Positions 16,000 to 24,318 of a DNA stretch of 59,409 nucleotides are shown piece after piece; within the stretch, counting starts at the first letter, position 1; each line of letters opens with the position of its first letter. The notes under the pieces are model-generated. The model was not told where the DNA came from and did no database searches. It saw only the letters and a program-made list of their open reading frames with translations. The stretch lies in the NCBI RefSeq assembly GCF_900101705.1, contig NZ_FNAC01000026.1, positions 4,002 through 63,410 of the forward strand. The letters are read 5' to 3'. This stretch comes from Algoriphagus faecimaris. GTDB lineage: Bacteria; Bacteroidota; Bacteroidia; Cytophagales; Cyclobacteriaceae. Position numbers and translations under genes: made by a program.

Positions 16000-16626
16000 A
16001 TGTCTTTACGAATTAAACAGCTCTTCAGCACGGTAGTGCTTTTTCTGATTTTGGCTATTCTCCCAATGGGTTGCGAAGTTTTCTGCAATGATCCCTGCGG
16101 ATGTCGGCCGAAGTTTGAGGTAAAGGACTTTAGAATTACAGCTTTTGAGACGCTTAGCTTGGCTCAGGATGGGCAGCGCATTCACCCAAGTTTGGTTTTG
16201 CCTTATGATCAGACAACCAAGTCCTTTCGTGTAGCACAGTTTGAGACGGTAGCCCAAAGCAAGGAATCCCTCGGTGGCCTACCAGGGATGGCTTATGCCT
16301 GTAGTCCTATTGCCCCTCAATCGATTCATAGACTTATTGGATTACAATTGATCAATAAAAAAGAAGTAGTATTGGGCGACGGTACAATTTTAGAAGTCGG
16401 GAAGCTTCTGAATGAATTCGTGAAAATGAATTATTTCTCTGCTTCAGAAACCTTTCCCCTAGCAGAGTTTCTGGACGGTGGATTACCTGTATTTTCTGAC
16501 GATCTTTTCAAGCTGGTTTGGCAAAAAGCACCGGGAAAAGAACTCGTACTTGAGTTTGATTTACAGATACAATTAGAGAATGGACAGGGCTTTGTCCTCC
16601 CCAATGAAATCCTCAGCATCCGCTAG
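16000..16626 (+). CDS. Exported Cys-rich lipoprotein, function unknown
   Basis: The 208-residue protein begins with a hydrophobic signal (about residues 10-24) ending at Cys25, a loose lipobox. A cysteine-rich patch follows at once (CEVFCNDPCGCRPKF). The rest is mainly beta-type sequence with no known motif. It is likely anchored in the outer or inner membrane facing the periplasm. Its stop codon abuts the inverted repeat of the feo promoter. Role unknown; proximity to the iron uptake genes is suggestive only. Confidence 0.65.
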   Translation: MSLRIKQLFSTVVLFLILAILPMGCEVFCNDPCGCRPKFEVKDFRITAFETLSLAQDGQRIHPSLVLPYDQTTKSFRVAQFETVAQSKESLGGLPGMAYACSPIAPQSIHRLIGLQLINKKEVVLGDGTILEVGKLLNEFVKMNYFSASETFPLAEFLDGGLPVFSDDLFKLVWQKAPGKELVLEFDLQIQLENGQGFVLPNEILSIR

Positions 16627-16692
16627 TCATGTAAAATATGACAAAAATCTTCTTTATTTTTCCTTAGATTCATTCCAGATAAGTTATTTTTG
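16626..16692 (+). promoter_or_regulatory. feoAB promoter with upstream inverted repeat
   Basis: GTCAT-N7-ATGAC forms a symmetric site at 16626-16642. A -7 box TATTTTTG is at 16685-16692, 32 bp before the feoA start. The inverted repeat would be centred near -63. It may bind an iron- or redox-responsive regulator; the motif differs from the sulfide-regulon operator. Confidence 0.4.
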
Positions 16693-16723
16693 CAAACTCA
16701 TTCGTCAACCGAAACGCTAGTTC

Positions 16724-16945
16724 ATGACAGCAGACCAATTACCACAACTGAAAAAAGCCATTATCCGAGAAGTCAAAGATTCCCCGATGAGGATCAATTT
16801 GATGGAATTGGGCTTTTTGCCAGGTAAAGTCATCTGTCTGCATCATGTAGCTCCTGCGGGTGGCCCCATGGCCTTCTTACTGGAGGAGACCATACTCGCC
16901 TTGCGTAAAACCGAAGCTTCACTTCTCGAAGTCCAACTTCTCTGA
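16724..16945 (+). CDS. feoA: FeoA family protein, ferrous iron transport
   Basis: This is a 73-residue cytoplasmic SH3-like FeoA domain. It has the typical MRINLMELGFLPGKVICLHHVAPAGGP core and the end motif ILALRKTEASLLEV. FeoA assists FeoB in Fe(II) uptake. It lies 6 bp upstream of feoB on the same strand, so the two are cotranscribed. Confidence 0.93.
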   Translation: MTADQLPQLKKAIIREVKDSPMRINLMELGFLPGKVICLHHVAPAGGPMAFLLEETILALRKTEASLLEVQLL

Positions 16946-16951
16946 TCCTTC

Positions 16952-19087
16952 ATGTCCAATCCTACCAAATCTACTGCTGTCAAGTCACCCAAAATAGCCA
17001 TTATCGGTAATCCGAATGTGGGTAAATCCACAATATTCAATCAGCTTACCGGGCTCAATCAAAAAATCGGCAACTATCCGGGTGTGACGGTGGACAAAAA
17101 AACCGGTGTGATGAATCATGAAGGTTCTAGCTACGAATTAATTGATTTGCCTGGCACCTACTCCTTATACCCTAATTCAGAGGATGAGATCATCGCCCAT
17201 AGAGTACTCAATCAGCAGAGTGAAATAGAAAAGCCGGAATTTGTGCTCATGGTAATTGATTCCCTTCAGCTTTCTAGGGGATTGTTTTTAGCTTCTCAAT
17301 TGATTGATTTGGGTCTCAACTTGGCATTGGTGCTCAACATGTCCGACCTAGCCGAAAAAAAGAAAATCGAAGTCAAGGGTTTTGAGTTATTCAAAGCTTT
17401 GGGGGTACCTATACTTCATACCAATGCAAGGGCATCCAAGGGCTTGGATCAGATAAAAGATTTGATACATCAGCGTAACTTTGCCAAACCAAGCGAATTC
17501 CTCAAAGTAAGTGAATACTTGGATCCTGTGCTTTTGACAGATGTCAAGGAAAAATTTGGGTTGAGCACAGATTACCAAGCTTATCAACTCCTGCGTTTTG
17601 GTCTTAAAGACCGTGCATTATCCCCTGAAAAGCGAAACTGGATTGCCCAAAAGCTATCTTCCATTTCGGTTAACCTTGAAGCTGCACAATTGGAAGAAAC
17701 CAAGCTTCGCTACCGCAAAATCACAGATATTATTGAAAGGGTAGTAGTCAAAAAGGACGCGATTCCCGCTACTACCAATGTGCTGGACAAGGCTTTCCTA
17801 CATCCCGTATTAGGCTATGTCATTTTTGCAGCAATTCTCCTTGTAATTTTCCAAGCGATCTTTGCCTGGGCCTCGGTACCGATGGACATGATCGATGGGT
17901 TTTTTGCAGAGTTAGCCGGCTGGGTCAATTCAAGCCTACCCGAGGGGGTTTTCACCAGTTTGATTTCAGAGGGAATTATTCCAGGCATAGGAGGAGTGGT
18001 CATATTTATCCCGCAGATTGCCATGCTTTTTGGTTTTTTGGCCATTCTGGAAGACACGGGTTATATGTCAAGAGTGGTCTTTTTGATGGATCGATGGATG
18101 AGACCTTTTGGTCTACATGGCAAAAGTATAGTCCCCTTAGTATCCGGTGTAGCTTGCGCGATTCCCGGAGTGATGGCTGCCCGTAATATTGGCAACTGGA
18201 AAGAAAAAATCATCACCATCATGGTGACTCCGCTGATGAGTTGCTCAGCAAGGTTACCTGTCTACATTATTCTAATTGGATTAGTAGTACCGGATGATAC
18301 GGTATTGGGTTTTATTAACATGCAGGCTTTAGCACTTTTAGGACTTTATTTGCTGGGAGTTGTCGGTGTTTTGGTGACAGCCTATGGGCTGAAAAATATC
18401 CTTAAAACCAGTGAGAAGAGTTTTCTGATGGTGGAACTTCCAAGTTACAGAACACCTCGATGGAAGGATGTATTACTGACCATGTATAGCAAATCCTACA
18501 CCTTCGTTACCGAAGCGGGAAAAGTAATTTTGGCGATTTCGGTAATTCTATGGGTATTGGCTTCTTATGGGCCACCTTCAGAAATGGAAGCTATAAGGCT
18601 AGAAAGAGATCAAAAAATTGAGCTGGCTCAGAATCAGGAAGAAGTAGAAATCATAGAAGCCGAAGCCTCTTCCAAGCTATTGGAAAACTCCTTTATCGGT
18701 ATCATGGGTCGGGCCATCGAGCCGAGCATACGTCCTTTGGGCTATGACTGGAAAATCGGCATTGCTTTGATTACTTCTTTTGCAGCTAGGGAGGTTTTTG
18801 TCTCCACCATCGCTACTATCTACAGCATCGGAGGAGATGGAGAAGACGAGTTGACCATCAGAGAAAAACTGAACTCTCAAATCAACCCTGCCACAGGAGA
18901 AAAGGTATTCAATACTGCCACAGCATTTTCATTGATGGTATTTTATGCATTTGCCATGCAGTGTATGAGTACGCTTGCGGTTGTCTATAGGGAAACTAAA
19001 GGATGGAAATGGCCGTTGATTCAGACAGTATACATGACCATTTTGGCTTATGTATCTGCATTGATCACTTATCAAATTCTATCTTAA
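16952..19087 (+). CDS. feoB: Ferrous iron transporter FeoB
   Basis: The 711-residue protein imports Fe(II) across the inner membrane. The N-terminal G-domain has G1 GNPNVGKST (19-27), the NYPGVTVDKK switch I, G3 DLPGTYSL (about 65-72) and G4 NMSD. A helical linker follows, then about eight membrane helices with the two gate motifs: IPGIGGVVIFIPQIAML and the later paired block around SGVACAIPGVMAARNI. Length and domain order are normal. Expression is probably linked to iron status through the promoter at 16626-16692. A 38-residue partner follows after 1 bp. Confidence 0.95.
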   Translation: MSNPTKSTAVKSPKIAIIGNPNVGKSTIFNQLTGLNQKIGNYPGVTVDKKTGVMNHEGSSYELIDLPGTYSLYPNSEDEIIAHRVLNQQSEIEKPEFVLMVIDSLQLSRGLFLASQLIDLGLNLALVLNMSDLAEKKKIEVKGFELFKALGVPILHTNARASKGLDQIKDLIHQRNFAKPSEFLKVSEYLDPVLLTDVKEKFGLSTDYQAYQLLRFGLKDRALSPEKRNWIAQKLSSISVNLEAAQLEETKLRYRKITDIIERVVVKKDAIPATTNVLDKAFLHPVLGYVIFAAILLVIFQAIFAWASVPMDMIDGFFAELAGWVNSSLPEGVFTSLISEGIIPGIGGVVIFIPQIAMLFGFLAILEDTGYMSRVVFLMDRWMRPFGLHGKSIVPLVSGVACAIPGVMAARNIGNWKEKIITIMVTPLMSCSARLPVYIILIGLVVPDDTVLGFINMQALALLGLYLLGVVGVLVTAYGLKNILKTSEKSFLMVELPSYRTPRWKDVLLTMYSKSYTFVTEAGKVILAISVILWVLASYGPPSEMEAIRLERDQKIELAQNQEEVEIIEAEASSKLLENSFIGIMGRAIEPSIRPLGYDWKIGIALITSFAAREVFVSTIATIYSIGGDGEDELTIREKLNSQINPATGEKVFNTATAFSLMVFYAFAMQCMSTLAVVYRETKGWKWPLIQTVYMTILAYVSALITYQILS

Positions 19088-19088
19088 T

Positions 19089-19205
19089 ATGTGGCAAGAA
19101 ATCCTTTTGGGAGTAGTGGTAGTAGCCGCTTTGGTTTTTTTGGGGAGAAAATATTTTTTCAAACCTAAAGGCGAGGCAGGTTGTGACAAGTGCGCCAAGC
19201 CTTGA
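19089..19205 (+). CDS. FeoB-associated Cys-rich membrane mini-protein
   Basis: This 38-residue protein has one N-terminal membrane helix (about residues 4-19, ILLGVVVVAALVFLG), a basic stretch (RKYFFKPK) and a final GCDKCAKP motif. That matches the FeoB-associated Cys-rich membrane protein family. It may take the place of FeoC or pass iron through the CxxC pair; the role is not established. It starts 1 bp after the feoB stop codon and is thus translationally linked. Confidence 0.85.
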   Translation: MWQEILLGVVVVAALVFLGRKYFFKPKGEAGCDKCAKP

Positions 19206-19255
19206 TTTATAAAAAGAAAAGGATAAGATTCCTTATTTTTTGATAATTTCAGCCC

Positions 19256-20731
19256 ATGGGCAAAGTCGCCAATCAAAGCATTCAGACCACTATTTTTTCT
19301 TACTTGGGAGTAGTCATTGGCTATTTCAATGTGCTTTGGCTCTATCCCTATGCCCTTGAAGCTTCACAACTGGGTACATTCCGTACTATTCAGGACTTGG
19401 CTTTGCTTTTTGTACCCTTTGCCCAATTAGGGCTTGGACATGGTATCACCCGTTATTTCCCCAAGTTAAAAGAGGGGAAATCTGCTTTTTTAAGTTTTAG
19501 CATGCTGATGGCTTTGGGTGGATTTTCAGTGGTAAGTCTTCTTTTTTGGGTTTTTCAGAAAGAGATCATTTCACTTTTTGCCAGCAATTCACCGGAAGTA
19601 CTCAAACACCTCTGGATTGTATTGTTGATTACATTTTTGGCTTTGATGAATTCCATCCTAGATGCTTATAGTCGTTCCTTTTTGAAAGTGGCAATTCCTA
19701 CCTTTTTCAGAGAGGTATTAATCCGGCTTTTGACTGGCAGTTGGATCATTTTCTTTTTGACTGATTGGATAAATTTTGACCAGCTTATGATGGGATTGAT
19801 TGCCGTCTATGGAATCCCGCTGATCGGAATGATCAGCTATTTGGCTTGGCTAAAAGTACTTCAGTTTGATTTTAAATGGAGCAATTTCCCCCCAAGGTTT
19901 AGGCGATCGTTCCTGCGATTTAGTCTAATCACATTTTTGGCCACAGCAGCTTCCACACTGATCATGAAGATAGACAGCATCATGGTAAGTTCGATGATTA
20001 GCCTGGAGGCAAATGCGATTTATACCATTGCTTTCAGTATGGCTTTGGTCATAGAAATGCCCCGAAGAGCCATTTCACAAGTAGTCACCCCTGTCATATC
20101 TGATCACTTCACTCGAAATGAATTTACTCAGATCAATTTGCTGTATAAGCAAGTCAGCCGTAGACAATTGTATATCTGCTTATTTTTATTTGTGGGGATA
20201 TGGAGTAATATAGACAGCATTTACTATTTTATTCCCAATAGAGAACTGTACGAAAGCGGCAAGTGGGTGGTGTTTCTGATTGGTTTGGGAAAAATTTTTG
20301 ACGTGGGCTTTTCAATCAATTCTGAGATTTTAGTCTACTCAAACTACTATCGCTTCAATCTAGTCGCGACCGTGCTGATGAGTTTTGCGATCATACTGCT
20401 CAACTTTGCACTGATTCCCATTTATGGAATAGAGGGTGCTGCTTTGGCCTCTGCCCTTGTGATGTTGGTATTTAATTTGATAAAATATTTTTTCCTCAAA
20501 CAGAAATTAAGATTTGACCCATTCGATAAGAATACCCCGCGAATAATTGCCATAGGAGTATTCAGCCTACTTGTAGTCAAATTCTTACCAACGATGGAAA
20601 ATGTATTGATTGATTTGGGAATAAAATCAATCTTGATCTTGGTGATATATTGGATTGCTGCCAAAACAAAAATATACGGTCAGGAAGAGTTGGCTTGGGT
20701 GCTGAGAAAAATAAAAAGGCCCGGATCTTAG
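19256..20731 (+). CDS. Polysaccharide flippase (Wzx/MviN-type, MOP superfamily)
   Basis: The 491-residue product has about 14 hydrophobic segments and the look of an oligosaccharide flippase. The early amphipathic region contains QTTIFSYLGVVIGYFNVLWLYPYAL, and the Gly-rich LGLGHGITRYFPKL loop follows the second helix. Such proteins move lipid-linked glycans across the inner membrane. No glycosyltransferase genes are nearby, so the glycan is unknown. The start at 19256 lies about 50 bp after the FeoB-associated gene. Confidence 0.85.
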   Translation: MGKVANQSIQTTIFSYLGVVIGYFNVLWLYPYALEASQLGTFRTIQDLALLFVPFAQLGLGHGITRYFPKLKEGKSAFLSFSMLMALGGFSVVSLLFWVFQKEIISLFASNSPEVLKHLWIVLLITFLALMNSILDAYSRSFLKVAIPTFFREVLIRLLTGSWIIFFLTDWINFDQLMMGLIAVYGIPLIGMISYLAWLKVLQFDFKWSNFPPRFRRSFLRFSLITFLATAASTLIMKIDSIMVSSMISLEANAIYTIAFSMALVIEMPRRAISQVVTPVISDHFTRNEFTQINLLYKQVSRRQLYICLFLFVGIWSNIDSIYYFIPNRELYESGKWVVFLIGLGKIFDVGFSINSEILVYSNYYRFNLVATVLMSFAIILLNFALIPIYGIEGAALASALVMLVFNLIKYFFLKQKLRFDPFDKNTPRIIAIGVFSLLVVKFLPTMENVLIDLGIKSILILVIYWIAAKTKIYGQEELAWVLRKIKRPGS

Positions 20732-21142
20732 AGTGTTACAAACCTCCTATAAGACAAGATTTGAGCTGCCTGGGATCCGCAAACTTCCACTGTTATCCTG
20801 CCCTGAGGGCGAGGCCCTGAAAGAATCAGGGTGAGGCCTGTTTTTGGAAAGGGCTTCACTCGGTATTTTTGTTAATTGTGAAGTTTGAACATGTCAGCGA
20901 CCCGGACCACTACAAATATACGGGATAATCCCGGGACTGTTCGAAAAGCTTCAGGCTTATTGACTCAAGATAAAAAATGAAAGTATTTAAAAATCATAGA
21001 AGGAGAGAATCAAGAAGTCTGAATTTTAAAATTATATTCTAATATGATTAAAATAACCGAATAAAAATATTGAAAAATAAATTAAAGTTCATTTATTCAA
21101 AATAATATTTCTAATCCACCCCTTATAAACTCTCTTTTTATT
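20732..21142. other. Gene-free stretch with small hairpins
   Basis: No coding sequence is supported. Short hairpins occur: CCCTGA/TCAGGG around 20815-20835 and CGGGA/TCCCG around 20932-20946. The rest is AT-rich. The pattern resembles decayed intergenic repeat DNA; no match to the 455-bp repeat is seen. Confidence 0.5.
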
Positions 21143-21150
21143 TAAATTTG
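21143..21150 (+). promoter_or_regulatory. -7 promoter box that decides the stress-protein start
   Basis: TAAATTTG matches TAnnTTTG exactly. It includes the TTG at 21148 that could be read as a start codon, so the true start is the ATG at 21172. Confidence 0.6.
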
Positions 21151-21171
21151 CAGCGCAAAACCCAGACAACA

Positions 21172-22092
21172 ATGTATTTGATCAAAAAGCTTATCGTCTG
21201 CCTAGACCAAACTGCACTGGATAAAACGTTAATCCAGTATGCAGCATTTATTTCCAAGGTCAACCAGACCAAAAAGGTCTATTTTGTAAATGTCATAAAG
21301 AATTTGACGGTACCCAAGGAGGTCTTGGAGGAGTTCCCAAACCTGGTGGAGAACATGGTCAATGAAAGGCAAGAGGCGATGGAGCAAGTAGTCAGTGAGA
21401 ATTTTAAAGATCAAAAAGGCATTTCTCTTAACTACATCGTCAAGGAAGGTTCCCTATCCAAAAAAGTCCTGAAACTGGCGGAGGAAAAATCCGCTGATAT
21501 GATTATCATCGGTAGAAAAGTAAGCCTTCCAGGAACAGGGGTGGCCTCATTGAGATTGGCTCGACGTGCAAGTTGCTCACTTTTAATTGTACCAGAAAAC
21601 TCAACTCCAAGAGTGAATAAGATATTGGTTCCTTCGGATTTTTCAGATTATTCCAAAGACGCCCTTGAAGAAGCCATTATGATTGCAGAAAAACATGGAA
21701 ATGTAGATATCGTCTGCCAAAACGTGTATACAGTTCCTTCAGGCTATCATTTTACTGGCAAGAGCTATGAGGAATTTACCCAAATCATGCTAATGCATGC
21801 TGAGATCAATTACAAAAAATTTATTCGAAAGATTGACACCAAAGGCGTCTCCATTACCCCTGTCTATACCAAAGATGAAGACGATGATCCCGTTCAGGAG
21901 ATTGTCAGTAAGGCCAAAGAAATCGATGCCGATGGTATCATCATTGGTGCAAAAGGAAGAACTGCTGCAACAGCTCTTTTCATAGGAAGCATGGCGGAGC
22001 GTCTCATCCAATACAATGATAGTTTACCGCTATTGGTCACCAGACCGAAGGGAAAGAATGCCGGAATATTAGATTATATCTTGGAGATTTAA
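21172..22092 (+). CDS. Universal stress protein, tandem UspA domains
   Basis: From ATG 21172 the protein has 306 residues and two Usp domains. The first (MYLIKKLIVCLDQTALDKTLIQYA...) has a degenerate nucleotide loop (IIGRKVSLPGTGVASLRLARRAS). The second (VNKILVPSDFSDYSKDALEEA...) has a better one (IIGAKGRTAATALFIGSMAERLI). Tandem Usp proteins act in stress adaptation. It is distinct from the protein at 12560-13363 and slightly longer. A clear -7 box lies 22 bp upstream, and the gene converges with the metallopeptidase. Confidence 0.88.
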   Translation: MYLIKKLIVCLDQTALDKTLIQYAAFISKVNQTKKVYFVNVIKNLTVPKEVLEEFPNLVENMVNERQEAMEQVVSENFKDQKGISLNYIVKEGSLSKKVLKLAEEKSADMIIIGRKVSLPGTGVASLRLARRASCSLLIVPENSTPRVNKILVPSDFSDYSKDALEEAIMIAEKHGNVDIVCQNVYTVPSGYHFTGKSYEEFTQIMLMHAEINYKKFIRKIDTKGVSITPVYTKDEDDDPVQEIVSKAKEIDADGIIIGAKGRTAATALFIGSMAERLIQYNDSLPLLVTRPKGKNAGILDYILEI

Positions 22093-22140
22093 GAGAAACG
22101 AGAAGGGCCGAAGTTAAAAATGAGAAAGCTATTGCATAAA

Positions 22141-23034
22141 TTATAGTTCTTTCGCATTAAAGGTATCCCCTTGACGAAGGTCGCCAGTATCAAATCCTTT
22201 TTTAAACCATCTCATACGCTGTGCTGAAGTACCGTGGGTAAAAGAATCAGGTACCACATCAGAACCAGATCGCTTTTGGAGGCGATCATCCCCGATTGCA
22301 TTGGCAGCATTCAAAGCTTCTTGAAGGTCACCTGACTCCATCATACCACTTATTTTTTGACTATGATGTGCCCAAACTCCCGCCAGAAAATCAGCCTGAA
22401 GCTCCAGTCGAACGGAATATTGGTTATACTCCGTCTGACTGATTTGCCCTCTTAGGCTTTGCACTTCATCGGTGATTCCCATGAGATTTTGGATATGATG
22501 CCCTACTTCATGAGCGATGACATAAGCCTGAGCAAAATCTCCGGGAGCATTAAGTTTTTTTTCCATATCCTCAAAAAAGCTCAAATCAATATATAACTTT
22601 TCATCCGCTGGGCAGTAAAAGGGACCCGTGGAAGAGCTGGCATTGCCACAGGCAGAGGAAACAGACCTGGTAAATAGGACCAAAGTCGGTTCGCGATAAT
22701 CTTCCAAGAGTTGATTCCATATCAACTCTGTATCCGCGAGAATAACAGCGCTAAAATCTGCTAATTCGTCTTCCTCAGGACTGGACTGATAGGTGGACTC
22801 AGTGGAAAAGTTTTGCCCACCCCCACCGAGAAAATCCCCGATAAAATTTAGAGGATTGGTACCCGTCACTACCGAAAAGAGAACTACTATCCCCACTATC
22901 ACCAAGCCTGTTTTGGAAAATAAGATTTTGATCAAGGGTCCTAAAAGCATAGGGTTGATTCCTCCACCTCCTGAACCCCTTCGGCCTCGACGGTCATCGA
23001 TATTAGAGCTTTTTTTTCTTCCTTGCCATTTCAT
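22141..23034 (-). CDS. Neutral zinc metallopeptidase (YpfJ family)
   Basis: The 297-residue protein has a basic, Gly-rich N-terminus, one membrane helix (about residues 33-62) and an extracytoplasmic peptidase domain. The zinc motif is HEVGHH (about residues 169-174), and the downstream ELQADFLAGVWAHH provides the third ligand. Length and layout fit the YpfJ/KPN_02809 family of putative neutral zinc metallopeptidases. The physiological substrate is unknown. The gene is monocistronic by context. Confidence 0.92.
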   Translation of the reverse strand: MKWQGRKKSSNIDDRRGRRGSGGGGINPMLLGPLIKILFSKTGLVIVGIVVLFSVVTGTNPLNFIGDFLGGGGQNFSTESTYQSSPEEDELADFSAVILADTELIWNQLLEDYREPTLVLFTRSVSSACGNASSSTGPFYCPADEKLYIDLSFFEDMEKKLNAPGDFAQAYVIAHEVGHHIQNLMGITDEVQSLRGQISQTEYNQYSVRLELQADFLAGVWAHHSQKISGMMESGDLQEALNAANAIGDDRLQKRSGSDVVPDSFTHGTSAQRMRWFKKGFDTGDLRQGDTFNAKEL

Positions 23035-23452
23035 CTGTTTATAATTTGTTTTTTAGAGGTCATAACTTGTCCCGAGTATCGGGATAGCCTGTCTCACACA
23101 TTTTCTCCAATGCATCGGGGCATCCCCCTGTGTGTCGTTTCCAAAGTGTTCGATTTTTTGTCTTTATTTTTTTTAGGCCAGAACTTGTCCCGCGCTTTAA
23201 GTCAGGATAGCTTGCCACGAACTTGATTCGGGATGGAATGCCCTTACCTTTTTACGCTCGGCTTTTAACTTTTCAAAGGAATTTGGATCAAATAAGGAGA
23301 TGAGAATTCCTTACTTGAATTTCATTTTTTTGCTGAGGTATCGGAAATCAAAATCAAATTAAAGAAGGCATTCAGATAAAATCCTTTTTATGCTATTTTA
23401 AATTTAACCAAATTGAGATTTAAGTTTAGAATCAACCCTAATTAAATATACT
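23035..23452. other. Gene-free divergent intergenic region with repeat remnants
   Basis: The stretch lies between divergent metallopeptidase and DUF1080 genes. Two related motifs with AACTTGTCCCG occur near 23063 and 23182, the first forming a CCCGA/TCGGG hairpin. An ACACA...TGTGT pair encloses a G/C-rich block near 23095-23135. These look like decayed repeats. No exact TAnnTTTG box is recognised for either gene. Confidence 0.45.
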
Positions 23453-24232
23453 ATGAATCCCAAAATCAACCTAAAAAACCTATTGTTCGCTGGATTAATT
23501 TTCAGCACAATTTCCTGTGGCTACACGCAAACGGGTGTAGGAGTTGCGCCTATCGAAGGAGCCGAGCTACTACTCGACGGAAGTAAAGAGATGCTTTTAA
23601 AAAACTGGGAATACTGGAAAGGTCCCAGATTTTCTGCCGAAGACCCCATCAAATGGCCGGAAGTCGAAGATCCAGTGACAGGCGGAAAAGCCATCAGCAG
23701 CAATGACCCAGCAGGTGCAGGTGGAAAGTATGGCGCTGCAGATATTGTGACTAAGAAAAAATACCGAGACTTCAGAGCGCATGTGGAGTTTTTAATCAAA
23801 AATGAAGGAGGAAATAGCGGTGTTTACTTACAAAATCGCTACGAAATCCAAATTCTAGATGGAGATTATGGCTTGCACGGCTTGGCCGCTGTGATCAACG
23901 AACATTTACCCAAAGAGGAAGCGTATAATGGACTTGGTAAATGGAACGCCTATGACATACTATTTAAAGCTGCTCGATTTGAAAATGGTGAATTAAAAGA
24001 AAAAGCAAGGGTAACTGTTTATTTTAATGGTAAAAAAATCCATGAGGATGTCAGTATACAGCAAGTATGGGGTGGGCCTAACTCTGGACTTGATGGAGGA
24101 AATGACGAAGGAAAAGGAATCACAGACCGTCCAGGAGGATTGAAACTACAAGCTGAAGGTCATGATGTTCTCTATCGAAATGTTTGGATCCAAGAAGTGA
24201 ATCTGGATGGAAAAAGCACTGATTTTCAATAA
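23453..24232 (+). CDS. DUF1080 (3-keto-disaccharide hydrolase-like) lipoprotein
   Basis: The 259-residue protein has a signal peptide with a lipobox ending at Cys22 (FSTISCG). The remainder is a concanavalin-like jelly roll of the DUF1080 family. Typical landmarks are KYRDFRAHVEFLIKNEGGNSGVYLQNRYEIQILD, KWNAYDILFKAARF and the late GGLKLQAEGHDVLYRNVWIQE. Members hydrolyse 3-ketoglycosides or bind glycans. It is likely surface- or periplasm-facing and acts on external carbohydrate. It stands alone, ended by a bidirectional terminator. Confidence 0.9.
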   Translation: MNPKINLKNLLFAGLIFSTISCGYTQTGVGVAPIEGAELLLDGSKEMLLKNWEYWKGPRFSAEDPIKWPEVEDPVTGGKAISSNDPAGAGGKYGAADIVTKKKYRDFRAHVEFLIKNEGGNSGVYLQNRYEIQILDGDYGLHGLAAVINEHLPKEEAYNGLGKWNAYDILFKAARFENGELKEKARVTVYFNGKKIHEDVSIQQVWGGPNSGLDGGNDEGKGITDRPGGLKLQAEGHDVLYRNVWIQEVNLDGKSTDFQ

Positions 24233-24265
24233 GGAAAAGCTCAAAATCAGACCCATTTAAAACTA

Positions 24266-24295
24266 AAAACCCGACTCAATGAGCCGGGTTTTCTT
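24266..24295. terminator. Bidirectional terminator between DUF1080 and S9 peptidase genes
   Basis: An AACCCGACTCA/TGAGCCGGGTT stem with one mismatch (24268-24290) is flanked by A-rich sequence on the left and T-rich on the right, so it can serve both convergent genes. Confidence 0.75.
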
Positions 24296-24318
24296 ATTTA
24301 GGTTACATGAATGGTGGA

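Noticed and set aside
21148..21171. TTG start extending the stress protein by eight residues
   Set aside because: The TTG is part of a perfect -7 promoter box; the ATG at 21172 begins the UspA domain properly.
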